A stretch of DNA of 64,000 nt, taken from the IMG/VR virus record IMGVR_UViG_3300018954_000017, positions 40,256-104,255 of that record; one strand, 5' to 3'. Below the pieces are notes generated by a model. The model was not told the DNA's origin, searched no databases, and worked only from the letters and a program-made list of their open reading frames with translations. Both the position numbers and the translations under genes were made by a program. Position 1 is the stretch's first letter. Every line of letters starts with the position of its first letter. This stretch comes from a virus. Positions 37,361 through 45,485 of the stretch are shown one piece after another.

Positions 37361-38014
37361 ATGAAATACCAACCAGATGCCACGTTTTGCTTTTACACCG
37401 ATGAAACTGGAAATGCGTATGCAACTACTCGTGGCGTTAATCGCCTAGTAGACGAAAACGGACACGATACCAAATTCTACAATTTGAATGGGATCGAACT
37501 AAATGGCTCCATGAGTGCTGAAGTGCCTACAGCAGGCGGGATTCAGCGGGTCGAATTGTGGGGCGTCCGGGACATAAAAAACGTAGTTAAATACTATGCC
37601 AAAAAGGGCAAGCTTAAAGCTGAAGAAACTCTTGACGCATTTTTAGAAGTTAGTGCTACGGTATTCATTCAAGATCGCACAGGATTTAATACTGCCCACG
37701 AAACAGTCAAACCCCTCTTCAATTGGCTAGATCTCCGGGAACGGGCAATCCAAGTCAACCTCCTCATCATGAACACTTGCCCCGAAGCATTTGATGCACT
37801 CAATGTGGCATACTTTGGTATCCCCTGTCGCAAGCACAAAGAAGCTCGCGTCATTCAGCCTGAAGCCGTCTATGAAAACCTTCCAGACTATGTTGATACG
37901 GACGAACTGCAAGAACTGTTGTATTTGCGAGAACAATTTAACCGCACCCGTGGCAAAATGCCCGACCGTGTGACCAAAGCAGTCCAACGTACCGCTAAAG
38001 TTTACTCTCGCTAA
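37361..38014 (+). CDS. hypothetical protein
   Basis: 217 aa, a lone plus-strand gene between dnaE and the adenosyltransferase-like gene, ended by a strong bidirectional terminator. TATAAT at 37336 could be its -10 box. Mixed alpha/beta sequence, no motif recognised; the N-terminal FCFYTDETGNAYAT and C-terminal LREQFNRTRGKMPDRV are the clearest features. Its independent transcription suggests an accessory (moron-type) or host-takeover role. Confidence 0.6.
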   Translation: MKYQPDATFCFYTDETGNAYATTRGVNRLVDENGHDTKFYNLNGIELNGSMSAEVPTAGGIQRVELWGVRDIKNVVKYYAKKGKLKAEETLDAFLEVSATVFIQDRTGFNTAHETVKPLFNWLDLRERAIQVNLLIMNTCPEAFDALNVAYFGIPCRKHKEARVIQPEAVYENLPDYVDTDELQELLYLREQFNRTRGKMPDRVTKAVQRTAKVYSR

Positions 38015-38031
38015 CCAATACCTACTAACGC

Positions 38032-38065
38032 AAAAGCATCTCTAGTTAATTCTAGAGATGCTTTT
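38032..38065. terminator. bidirectional rho-independent terminator
   Basis: Perfect arms AAAAGCATCTCTAG and CTAGAGATGCTTTT around a 6-base loop, with A run on one side and T run on the other. It separates the plus-strand 37361 gene from the minus-strand 38080 gene. Confidence 0.85.
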
Positions 38066-38079
38066 GTTATCACAAGTGA

Positions 38080-38745
38080 TCAACTGATTGCTTTGGCTTG
38101 CCAATAGGCTTCAGGTAGACCACGCATCATGTTTTCGTGACGAGCAGCGGCATCAACAAACTTTGACATCCTGTTGAGTAGCGCGGACATATAAAGGATG
38201 TTTTGACCAAGTTCAACAATATCCTCTGGACGATCTACGAACCAGTCATAGATATTGCGAATTACTCGATCATGATACATCCAGCCAACATATTCAGTCT
38301 CAAGTTTACGAATTAATTCATTGAGGTGATAGAGGCACCAGACCTCATAATTCTTTACACTATGAACAAAATCTGGCGCATTCGGCAGTTCGCTTTTGTA
38401 TGCGATTGTTTTTTCTGCCAATTCATCAATGTAGTCTTGTGAAGGAACATTTTTGGGTGAATCGCCTAGATAATGAGCAAACCCGCTATAGCAAGCCATT
38501 GTCATCTCAATGATCTTTAGCTGCTCGTGTAATCCTTCGGTGACAAAGGTCAATTGTTCAATGTCTAAGATTTTGTTGAGAAACATCCGGGCTTCTTCGG
38601 CACTGTGGTAGACCCGACAGATTGAACCATCTTTACGATCTTCAATCTTAGTCTTGATACGATCTCCCTCGCGCACACTCATGTAGTTGGTGTAGCCGCG
38701 ATCACCAGTACCAGGATGGTATTTTGTATGAAGTCTACTTGTCAT
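38080..38745 (-). CDS. PduO-like cobalamin adenosyltransferase
   Basis: 221 aa. The N terminus TKYHPGTGDRGYTNYMSVREGDRIK resembles the TK-x-GD-x-GxT...G-x-R-x-K start of PduO-type ATP:cob(I)alamin adenosyltransferases, and LYMSALLNRMSKFVDAAARHEN resembles their C-terminal LNRLSDxLFxxARxxN helix. The protein is otherwise helical, as in that family. Its ATG overlaps the TAA of the class II RNR gene, an enzyme that needs adenosylcobalamin, which makes cofactor supply a likely job. Similarity is partial, so the call is tentative. Confidence 0.55.
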   Translation of the reverse strand: MTSRLHTKYHPGTGDRGYTNYMSVREGDRIKTKIEDRKDGSICRVYHSAEEARMFLNKILDIEQLTFVTEGLHEQLKIIEMTMACYSGFAHYLGDSPKNVPSQDYIDELAEKTIAYKSELPNAPDFVHSVKNYEVWCLYHLNELIRKLETEYVGWMYHDRVIRNIYDWFVDRPEDIVELGQNILYMSALLNRMSKFVDAAARHENMMRGLPEAYWQAKAIS

Positions 38746-41700
38746 TACTTAGCCTCCGGCATCATGCATTTATCTGAATCGCATCCGACAACACCCTGAT
38801 CTTTGTTCCACCCCCGATCGTACTTCTCAAGTAGTCCCTGAAAATCTTCCGATTGACGACGGCTCAACACTTGCCGCTGTAGTTTATCGTAGCGTTCTTT
38901 AGAGATTGGCTCGAATGGTAAGCGAGGGTAGGTTTCGTTAGCATCAAATCGAGCGAGTAGGGCACAGCTGATGTAGCCTTCGTCATCCGCAATTGCATTG
39001 TAAATAAGATTGCCAACAGTTTCAATTTCGTGCTCTCGTAACTCAATTGTGGCACTCACGTTATGACCTGCATAATACTTCTGAACTTGCATGTAAAAGG
39101 AAAATTGAGCCTCTGCACTGAACTTACTAATGTCAATCTGATCCGCCCCCGGTAAATTAGCCCAAGATACCTCAACCGGAATCTCCACCAGCCACTCGGT
39201 TACCCGTGGGTCAAACGGGTCATCTAACAATCGCCCTTCGTCATCCTTGCAAGATTGCGAAGGTAGCACAGAATAGCCGTAGTCCATACAAGCGAGCGCT
39301 ACAGGGTCATGAGAAGTGAATGTTATGCGACGGATGTACCGTTGCGCCTTGGGCGGGTGCCAGCCTGCCGAAGCGCCTGTAAGAAGACTTTTGGTATTGT
39401 GAGATTTAATCGCTCCTTGCCAATACCAGGAATCATCATCGTCAACTCCTTCAACAGCAACATCATAGCTATAATCTGGGACACTTTCAAATTCAATTTT
39501 TTCAACTTGATATGGGTTGAATTTGAATTGACGTTTGGGATACGGAATAGGATATTTAGCCGCTTTTACACTCATCTGATTTAATTTTTCAATGGATTCC
39601 CATTCAGAGGTCATACGGCTTAAATTCAAAACCCACATAGAGCAAGTTAATTGAAAGTTTTCGCCTTTAGTCTCGTGATTAATTGAAAAACTTAACCCTA
39701 CTGACTCGCCAATTTGCTGAAGATTACGCAGGAAGTTTTCACTAGCGCTTGTTATTCTAACGCAGCCTCTTTCTTCTATTGCACCATCAGAATCAATCAT
39801 ACCACTAAAAAAAGCCAATATACTATTTCGAGAAGATTGCCTCAAAGCTTTTGGGATACGATCAAGATAAGCACTTTTAACGGACTTACCTAATGAATGA
39901 TATTCCATCCAAGCAAATAGCGGCTGACTAGCAAAGCAGAGTTCAGATCGACCACCACGACTGTCTGGGTGCAATGTGCCTTTCAATCCGAATAAAGACT
40001 CTCCAATCTGACTTAATTTTTGGAGAATATTTTCGTTTCCGCTACAAAAACGAACTCGATGTTTTCCGAGACTCATTGAACCGTCACCATAAAGCATTCC
40101 TAAAAAATAAGCAAGTTCAGGGCTTACGTTTTTAGGAGTGTTTATTTTATTTGCTGAACGACCAAATTTGGATTGTTTTTCCGTGTTAAATGGTTTATCG
40201 GAAAAAGAGAATTCGGTTTCATTTCGGTATGTACCTAATTTAAAATCTAACTGCATTCCTGGAATCATTTCCGAGGCAAACACCCAGTCTCCCTGCACAG
40301 ATAGCCTGTGATTAGGGGTCATTCTTAGGACTCGTCCGTTTGCTAAGGTTATCTTGACAAGTTTTAAAGGTTGGTTGGCTATACCTTGATTAACTTGAAT
40401 TCCGCCACGAACACTAAGTTCTAAACATTTAAATTCTCCGCTTCCAGGATTCATTAATTCATCAGCGTACAAAAGACCCTGATCAAAAATGCGAAGTGCG
40501 TTTTTATCCAGACATCCCGCAGGCTGAACAGTTGTGTAACGATTGGGGCGTTTGAGATTGTGCTTGTTGCAATAGTCGAAGAGTTTGACCCGGACGTATT
40601 CTTTCCAGTAGCTAAGATAACGACGTTCAAGATCGCAATATAAAAGACCTTCGTTAAAATCGTTTTCCTCCGAATAAACCTCATCATCTTCATTTATACC
40701 CAGTAGCTTGGCAATCTTATCAATGCGACCGTAATCATCAGCGGGTATATACCACTTTTCAGGTCTTCCTTCAGCCCACCAACGCAACCAATCGCTACCA
40801 AATGCTTGCACAAAAAAGTCAAACAATCCAGTGAAAGACACACCCACAATTGGGTCAAGTTCGCGACTGATACGATAGCGCTCATCAGGAAACACATGAT
40901 GCAGTAGAGCGGCTACAGACAGTGCTCCAGCTTCAAAGGCTAGCTTTTGTTGGGCGAGGTCGAGGGGATTGATTTGGTTGAGGTGGATTTCTGAAAGGTC
41001 ACAGAGAAAATCTTTTCCGAGAATTTCTCCACAATTGTGAGCCACAAAACCTTCAACCACTCCCCAGTGTTCTAGTGGCTCCGTGAAGTCGTAGACTTTT
41101 GCTGTACCTGCTGGATTCACCGATCGAACTTTTGGTGCATTGTTTGTTAAGTGACATGCTAATTTTTCTGTTTTGTACTGAATAGAAAATCCAATTTCAT
41201 TGAAGAAAGTGCAACGATGCTCGTATTTTTGGATGTTGACATCATAGCTTTCTCGACACTGATATACACCATTTGCAAACTCAATCATTTTGGGTTTGTT
41301 TGTTGTATAGTAAGCGTCAATTCCAAAATCTTCACACAAACTGCCCAGTAACTGTTCGACAAGAACAAAGGAAGTTGTTTTGAAGCTGATTCTGCCACCA
41401 GCAATGACAGATCCATTTGCTGAGTACAAACCGTTTAGGAATGCAGCTTTTTCACTCTTATTCCAGTCAGAATAAGTTCCGGGTAATTTTCTTTCTGGTA
41501 ATTGTACAAAATGAAAATCTAGGCTGTGCAACTGTTCATTAAAACCGTACAGATAAATATGTCGATCTCCTTGCCAATTAAACTCGTAATTGTTGGCTTC
41601 AATTAAACTCAAAATATCTGTGTCATCTTTGCCAATGTTTACGACTACACCTAAACACCCTTTTGTGAATGCCGACTGCGAAAGTTGTCCGTCTCCTTGA

Positions 41701-43217
41701 ATAAATCCCAACACTTTGAATTCAACATTATGTTCCGGATTCTTCAAGTAGGGCACCAATTGCTTTTGCTTGCATTGGCTAGCCATGAACTGTCCTTCCG
41801 TTGTCAAAAATACATGGTCGGCAGTGCAGTAGATTCTCTCCTGAGTTGTTAAATTCAGGTAAACGATTCCCTTTTCACCAGAACACCAAACTTTTGATTG
41901 CGATACATTTCCGAACGCATTTATAATTAGTGGTTCTGTATCTTCGAGTTCCTCAAAAGTTTTGTACCCATCTACAGTCAACAAACGCATATCTCCCCGA
42001 AAACAAGGGTTTAATCCTACTCTAGACATCCGATGCTCTAGCTCTGCATCAGATAACTCTAGACCCTTTTGTTTGGCAAAAGCTTGTAAGTTGGTTTTTG
42101 CAATTTGCGGACTCAACTCATAGGCACGTAGGAAGATAGATTTGTTTCCATTATCCAACAGATCAGCATTAGCCCTCGCCACAGCTTCTCCAGCCCACTG
42201 AATCGCTCCCTCGCCGCTATAGAACTGCTTCCGTACAGCCTCAACGCACTCTTGTAACGATGGCTTGTAATGGTATACACGGGTATGATTGCTCATGCGT
42301 AATGCGTCTCTTTCAGGGTCAATGCGCCAAGTTCCGTCAGCATCTTGCACCCAAAGATTCTCCTTCAGTAGCGGTGCATCTGAGTCAAACTGCCTCATAC
42401 CAGCGTAACGGCGGACATTACCTGCCACAATAGTCAGCGCTGGTTCATCCAATAGCAGGCAGACACCCTCAGCATCCAACTGCCGACCAACGTAGCGATT
42501 GAGTACTGCGGCTACACGTTCGTAGAGGCGGGAGAGTTTGATGGGGTTAGCGACTCCTCCAAACCCTTTGATAGGTGTTCCGTCAGGGCGGACGGATGAT
42601 ATATCAACCGAGATGTTTACATGGTTAGAAGTCTCTCCATAAGTTAGTAAATCTTCAAATGCTAGCTTTAGTACAGTCATCATTGAGTCAACCCACCCTT
42701 GTCGGGAATCTCCAACAACAACTTCAACTTCCAGTCCTATTTCTGTTCCATAGGCTTCAACGTAAGTTTTATCCAACCGCACCGCATGCTGCCCTGGCTC
42801 ACCAATGACCCGCACTTGCAAGCTATTGCGAACTGGAGGAAGCTGAGAGATATAACGGTCTTCTAGGACGGCACCTGTCCCACATCCCATCATGCCAAGA
42901 GACATCATTAGACCGAAGGATTCGAGATCGTTGATGTTTGTAGAGTTGCAGTTGTAAGCAGAGTAGAAGTTTTCAGGATTCTCAATCCACTCAGTTCCAC
43001 CAACCCACATCCAGCGACCAGATGGCAGGGTAATTTTCTGTTCCATCATGTCGGCAACTAAGGCGAATTCATCAGCGTTAAACTTGCCAACTTTTGCAAG
43101 TCCTTGGCTAGTTCTTTCGGTTACGTCGGCATAGTTTTCGCGATTGCCTTCCACACGCCGACTATAGGTACGATAGAAAGTTGGAGCACTTGTTGCTGCT
43201 GGAAATTCTTGGTTCAT
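38745..43217 (-). CDS. nrdJ: class II ribonucleoside-triphosphate reductase with two inteins
   Basis: 1490 aa; about 793 aa after removal of two inteins. Extein sequences such as FYSAYNCNSTNI, MMGCGTGAVLED, RVGLNP/CGEI and QPAG/TKSLLTGASAGWHPPK match adenosylcobalamin-dependent monomeric RTPR of cyanobacteria. The enzyme makes dNTPs from NTPs and works here with ThyA, DHFR and Dut in one operon. Inteins at residues 405-728 and 902-1274 lie at catalytic-loop sites, both with proper C1 and HN/C or HN/T ends. It ends in a Cys-containing tail (VVGCDSDKCMM) likely used as the thiol shuttle. Confidence 0.9.
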   Translation of the reverse strand: MNQEFPAATSAPTFYRTYSRRVEGNRENYADVTERTSQGLAKVGKFNADEFALVADMMEQKITLPSGRWMWVGGTEWIENPENFYSAYNCNSTNINDLESFGLMMSLGMMGCGTGAVLEDRYISQLPPVRNSLQVRVIGEPGQHAVRLDKTYVEAYGTEIGLEVEVVVGDSRQGWVDSMMTVLKLAFEDLLTYGETSNHVNISVDISSVRPDGTPIKGFGGVANPIKLSRLYERVAAVLNRYVGRQLDAEGVCLLLDEPALTIVAGNVRRYAGMRQFDSDAPLLKENLWVQDADGTWRIDPERDALRMSNHTRVYHYKPSLQECVEAVRKQFYSGEGAIQWAGEAVARANADLLDNGNKSIFLRAYELSPQIAKTNLQAFAKQKGLELSDAELEHRMSRVGLNPCFRGDMRLLTVDGYKTFEELEDTEPLIINAFGNVSQSKVWCSGEKGIVYLNLTTQERIYCTADHVFLTTEGQFMASQCKQKQLVPYLKNPEHNVEFKVLGFIQGDGQLSQSAFTKGCLGVVVNIGKDDTDILSLIEANNYEFNWQGDRHIYLYGFNEQLHSLDFHFVQLPERKLPGTYSDWNKSEKAAFLNGLYSANGSVIAGGRISFKTTSFVLVEQLLGSLCEDFGIDAYYTTNKPKMIEFANGVYQCRESYDVNIQKYEHRCTFFNEIGFSIQYKTEKLACHLTNNAPKVRSVNPAGTAKVYDFTEPLEHWGVVEGFVAHNCGEILGKDFLCDLSEIHLNQINPLDLAQQKLAFEAGALSVAALLHHVFPDERYRISRELDPIVGVSFTGLFDFFVQAFGSDWLRWWAEGRPEKWYIPADDYGRIDKIAKLLGINEDDEVYSEENDFNEGLLYCDLERRYLSYWKEYVRVKLFDYCNKHNLKRPNRYTTVQPAGCLDKNALRIFDQGLLYADELMNPGSGEFKCLELSVRGGIQVNQGIANQPLKLVKITLANGRVLRMTPNHRLSVQGDWVFASEMIPGMQLDFKLGTYRNETEFSFSDKPFNTEKQSKFGRSANKINTPKNVSPELAYFLGMLYGDGSMSLGKHRVRFCSGNENILQKLSQIGESLFGLKGTLHPDSRGGRSELCFASQPLFAWMEYHSLGKSVKSAYLDRIPKALRQSSRNSILAFFSGMIDSDGAIEERGCVRITSASENFLRNLQQIGESVGLSFSINHETKGENFQLTCSMWVLNLSRMTSEWESIEKLNQMSVKAAKYPIPYPKRQFKFNPYQVEKIEFESVPDYSYDVAVEGVDDDDSWYWQGAIKSHNTKSLLTGASAGWHPPKAQRYIRRITFTSHDPVALACMDYGYSVLPSQSCKDDEGRLLDDPFDPRVTEWLVEIPVEVSWANLPGADQIDISKFSAEAQFSFYMQVQKYYAGHNVSATIELREHEIETVGNLIYNAIADDEGYISCALLARFDANETYPRLPFEPISKERYDKLQRQVLSRRQSEDFQGLLEKYDRGWNKDQGVVGCDSDKCMMPEAK
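39396..40514 (-). mobile_element. NrdJ intein 2 with LAGLIDADG domain
   Basis: 373 aa. Starts CLDKNALRIFDQGLL after QPAG and ends AIKSHN before TKSLLTG. Contains TPNHRLSV (block B), two LAGLIDADG helices (FLGMLYGDGSMS, FFSGMIDSDGAI). Splicing and nuclease parts look complete. Confidence 0.9.
41034..42005 (-). mobile_element. NrdJ intein 1 with LAGLIDADG domain
   Basis: 324 aa. Starts CFRGDMRLLTVDG after RVGLNP, ends FVAHN before CGEIL. In-frame LAGLIDADG helices are visible (VLGFIQGDGQLSQ and AAFLNGLYSANGSV). All splicing residues appear intact. Confidence 0.9.
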
Positions 43218-43270
43218 TGTTGTAATTGATAAGTGAATTTGTATTAGATTGCTGATGATCGGAAGAGTAA

Positions 43271-43753
43271 TTAGACTTTGTTGTATGTTTCAATACAACA
43301 TTTTGGACTCAATCGTTCTGAAAGAATCAACTTGAACTGAGAATAATCGATATCTGGCAGTAATGCATCTCCCTGAAACTCTCCATCAACTCTAGTCAAC
43401 TCCCATCGTTCGATTCTGTCTATAGCTTGCTGGTAAACTGTGGCTCCCCCAATTATATATAAATCTGGGTCACTAGCGGTCGAATACAAATCTATTGCAG
43501 AGGATAGACTCCTTACAATAACCAGATCGCGAAAGCCGCTAATAGTTAAGGTTTGACTGACAACAATGTTCAATCGATTTGGCAAAGGCTTGCTTCCAAG
43601 AGACTCAAATGTTCTGCGTCCCATTAGAACAATGTTACCAGTCGTCAGTTTTTTGAATCGTTTTAAATCTTCGGGGATATTCCAAGGAAGCCTGCCACGA
43701 TTGCCAATGACCCCGTTGTCTGCAACCGCAGCTATGGCTATTACCTGTCCCAT
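43271..43753 (-). CDS. folA: dihydrofolate reductase
   Basis: 160 aa, full length. IAAVADNGVIGNRGRLPWNIPEDLKRFK carries the substrate-binding loop, VLMGRRTFESLG the NADPH-binding segment, and LYIIGGATVYQQA the GG cofactor motif. It regenerates tetrahydrofolate for thymidylate synthase. Its ATG overlaps the thyA stop codon (TAATG). Confidence 0.93.
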   Translation of the reverse strand: MGQVIAIAAVADNGVIGNRGRLPWNIPEDLKRFKKLTTGNIVLMGRRTFESLGSKPLPNRLNIVVSQTLTISGFRDLVIVRSLSSAIDLYSTASDPDLYIIGGATVYQQAIDRIERWELTRVDGEFQGDALLPDIDYSQFKLILSERLSPKCCIETYNKV

Positions 43754-44556
43754 TAGACTGCTACTGGCGCTGAGATGGCTGGGTGACTTTTGTAACCGAC
43801 TAGTTTTATGTCATCAAAAACAAAATCATCAATATCGCTGACTGTTGGATTCAATTGTAGCTGAGGTAAAGCAAATGATGACCGCAAAAGCTGCTCTTGT
43901 ACTTGTTCCATATGATTACGGTAGAGGTGCACGTCAACACCATAGCCTACTAACTGGTTAACTCCCATACCGCAAACTTGAGCAATCATGTGAGTTAGTA
44001 ATGCGTAACTAGCAATGTTGAATGGAGCACCCAAAAAGATATCCCACGAACGCATTAAAAAGAAACAAGAAAGTTCATTGTTACGGTTAACTCGAAATTG
44101 GAAATAGTTGTGACAAGGAGGCAGGGCGGCTTTTTGAATTTCGGCTGGATTCCAGGCTGATACAATTATGCGACGAGAATTTGGATTGGTTTTTAATTGA
44201 TAGATCGTTTCTGCAATTTGATCGATTCCTTGTCCGTTAAAATTTCGCCATTGTCTGCCATAGACTGCGCCTAGATCGCCATTTTCGTCAGCCCACTCGT
44301 CCCAAATGTAAATTTTGTTTGATTGTAGCCAGTTCACATTTGTATTACCGTCAAGAAACCAGAGTAATTCTCCTACAACACCTTTCCAGTAAACTTTTTT
44401 TGTTGTTAGCAAAGGGAAGCCTTCTTTCAGGTTGAATCTTACTTCTTTGCCAAAACAAGCAATTGTTCCTACACCTGTACGATCGTCTGTTGCTTCTCCT
44501 TCATTTAGAATTTCTTCTATCAATTTGTGGTATTGAGCATCAACTGAGTTCAGCAT
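43753..44556 (-). CDS. thyA: thymidylate synthase
   Basis: 267 aa, usual length. ATDDRTGVGT, the GAVYGRQWR and LPPCHNYFQF (catalytic Cys) motifs, RSWDIFLGAPFNIASYALL, and VDVHLYRNH are all present. It makes dTMP from dUMP. Directly followed by the DHFR gene; Dut upstream supplies dUMP. GAGGG precedes the ATG. Confidence 0.95.
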   Translation of the reverse strand: MLNSVDAQYHKLIEEILNEGEATDDRTGVGTIACFGKEVRFNLKEGFPLLTTKKVYWKGVVGELLWFLDGNTNVNWLQSNKIYIWDEWADENGDLGAVYGRQWRNFNGQGIDQIAETIYQLKTNPNSRRIIVSAWNPAEIQKAALPPCHNYFQFRVNRNNELSCFFLMRSWDIFLGAPFNIASYALLTHMIAQVCGMGVNQLVGYGVDVHLYRNHMEQVQEQLLRSSFALPQLQLNPTVSDIDDFVFDDIKLVGYKSHPAISAPVAV

Positions 44557-44571
44557 TTTAATCCCTCTAAA

Positions 44572-44766
44572 TTACAAACATTGCATTTCTGCTAAATGCT
44601 CCCGATAAGTCTCAAGATGCAATGGTATTCCGCCGCACTTCCCAATGATAGCTTCAGCTTCCTGTAGTGTCAATCGTGTTGCATCTAACTCAGACACTAC
44701 CCATCCCTGTTGGGTGTCGGATTGACGATCTTCTTCAGCAAAAAACAATAGTCTATTTGAGTACAA
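44572..44766 (-). CDS. small hypothetical protein
   Basis: 64 aa with no recognised motif, located 15 bp upstream of thyA in the same operon and 5 bp after the 57-aa gene. Contains CGGIPLHLETYREHL near the end. Function unknown. Confidence 0.45.
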   Translation of the reverse strand: MYSNRLLFFAEEDRQSDTQQGWVVSELDATRLTLQEAEAIIGKCGGIPLHLETYREHLAEMQCL

Positions 44767-44771
44767 CTCAT

Positions 44772-44945
44772 CTATTGATGAAGCTTTACCACGGATGTTT
44801 TAGACAACAACATAGATTCTGTTATTCGAGTTTGTACCCACTTCAACATCACCTTCTCTATATTATCCATCGCAACTTTAGACTGAACTAAAGCCAACTC
44901 TAGTAGCTTTAGCTCTTTGTTAGACTCCTGTTGATCCGAATCCAC
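44772..44945 (-). CDS. small hypothetical protein overlapping dut
   Basis: 57 aa from GTG 44945, which follows GAGG and overlaps the last 26 bp of dut. A longer reading to 45011 would overlap dut by 92 bp and is less likely. Amphipathic helix-rich ([19 protein letters not shown]). No family recognised. Confidence 0.4.
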   Translation of the reverse strand: MDSDQQESNKELKLLELALVQSKVAMDNIEKVMLKWVQTRITESMLLSKTSVVKLHQ

Positions 44946-45348
44946 CTGAACCTCGTTGAGTAGTTGATAAATCTTTAACAACTTCAATTTGGGGACGTAA
45001 TACGGGGGCAATTACTAATTGAGCTATCTTCATTCCCTTTTCAACACCAAAGGGCATTTCTCCACGATTCTCCAAGATTACTCCAATCTCCCCTCGGTAA
45101 CCCTCATCAACAGTCCCTGGCGCATTAGTAACGCTAATACCATGCTTCAGTGCCAATCCGCTTCTAGGGCGCACCTGAGCTTCTGTAGCAGGGAGTAATT
45201 GAATACTGATGCCAGTTTTAATCAACTTTCGCCCACCAACAGGAATTACTGCTGACTCGACAGCAAATAAGTCCATTCCAGAATCATCGAGATGTGCATA
45301 TTGCGGAACAATAGCATCATCAGTCAACTTCTGAATCTTTAGTATCAA
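44920..45348 (-). CDS. dut: dUTP diphosphatase
   Basis: 142 aa from TTG 45348 with GGAGAG upstream. All five dUTPase motifs are visible: [44 protein letters not shown] and the C-terminal [10 protein letters not shown]. It hydrolyses dUTP to dUMP, keeping uracil out of DNA and feeding ThyA. Confidence 0.95.
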   Translation of the reverse strand: MILKIQKLTDDAIVPQYAHLDDSGMDLFAVESAVIPVGGRKLIKTGISIQLLPATEAQVRPRSGLALKHGISVTNAPGTVDEGYRGEIGVILENRGEMPFGVEKGMKIAQLVIAPVLRPQIEVVKDLSTTQRGSGGFGSTGV

Positions 45349-45425
45349 CGGAACTCTCCTCTCATGTAACTAATCCAATCTTACTCACACCACACGCCGC
45401 CCGTCAAGACTCACTTCGTTCGTGT

Positions 45426-45485
45426 AGCTAAACCCGATTAAAATTGTCTCAATTTCTAGAGTAAGTATAAGAGTCGGGTTTAGCT
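45426..45485. terminator. 12-bp inverted repeat at the dnaB stop
   Basis: AGCTAAACCCGA (45426-45437) and TCGGGTTTAGCT (45474-45485) are perfect complements; one arm overlaps the dnaB stop codon. The long, A/T-rich loop and lack of a clear T run make it a possible terminator or RNA processing structure between dnaB and dut. Confidence 0.45.

Noticed and set aside
44772-45011. 79-aa ORF overlapping dut by 92 bp
   Set aside because: A GTG at 44945 with a ribosome site gives a 57-aa version with little overlap.
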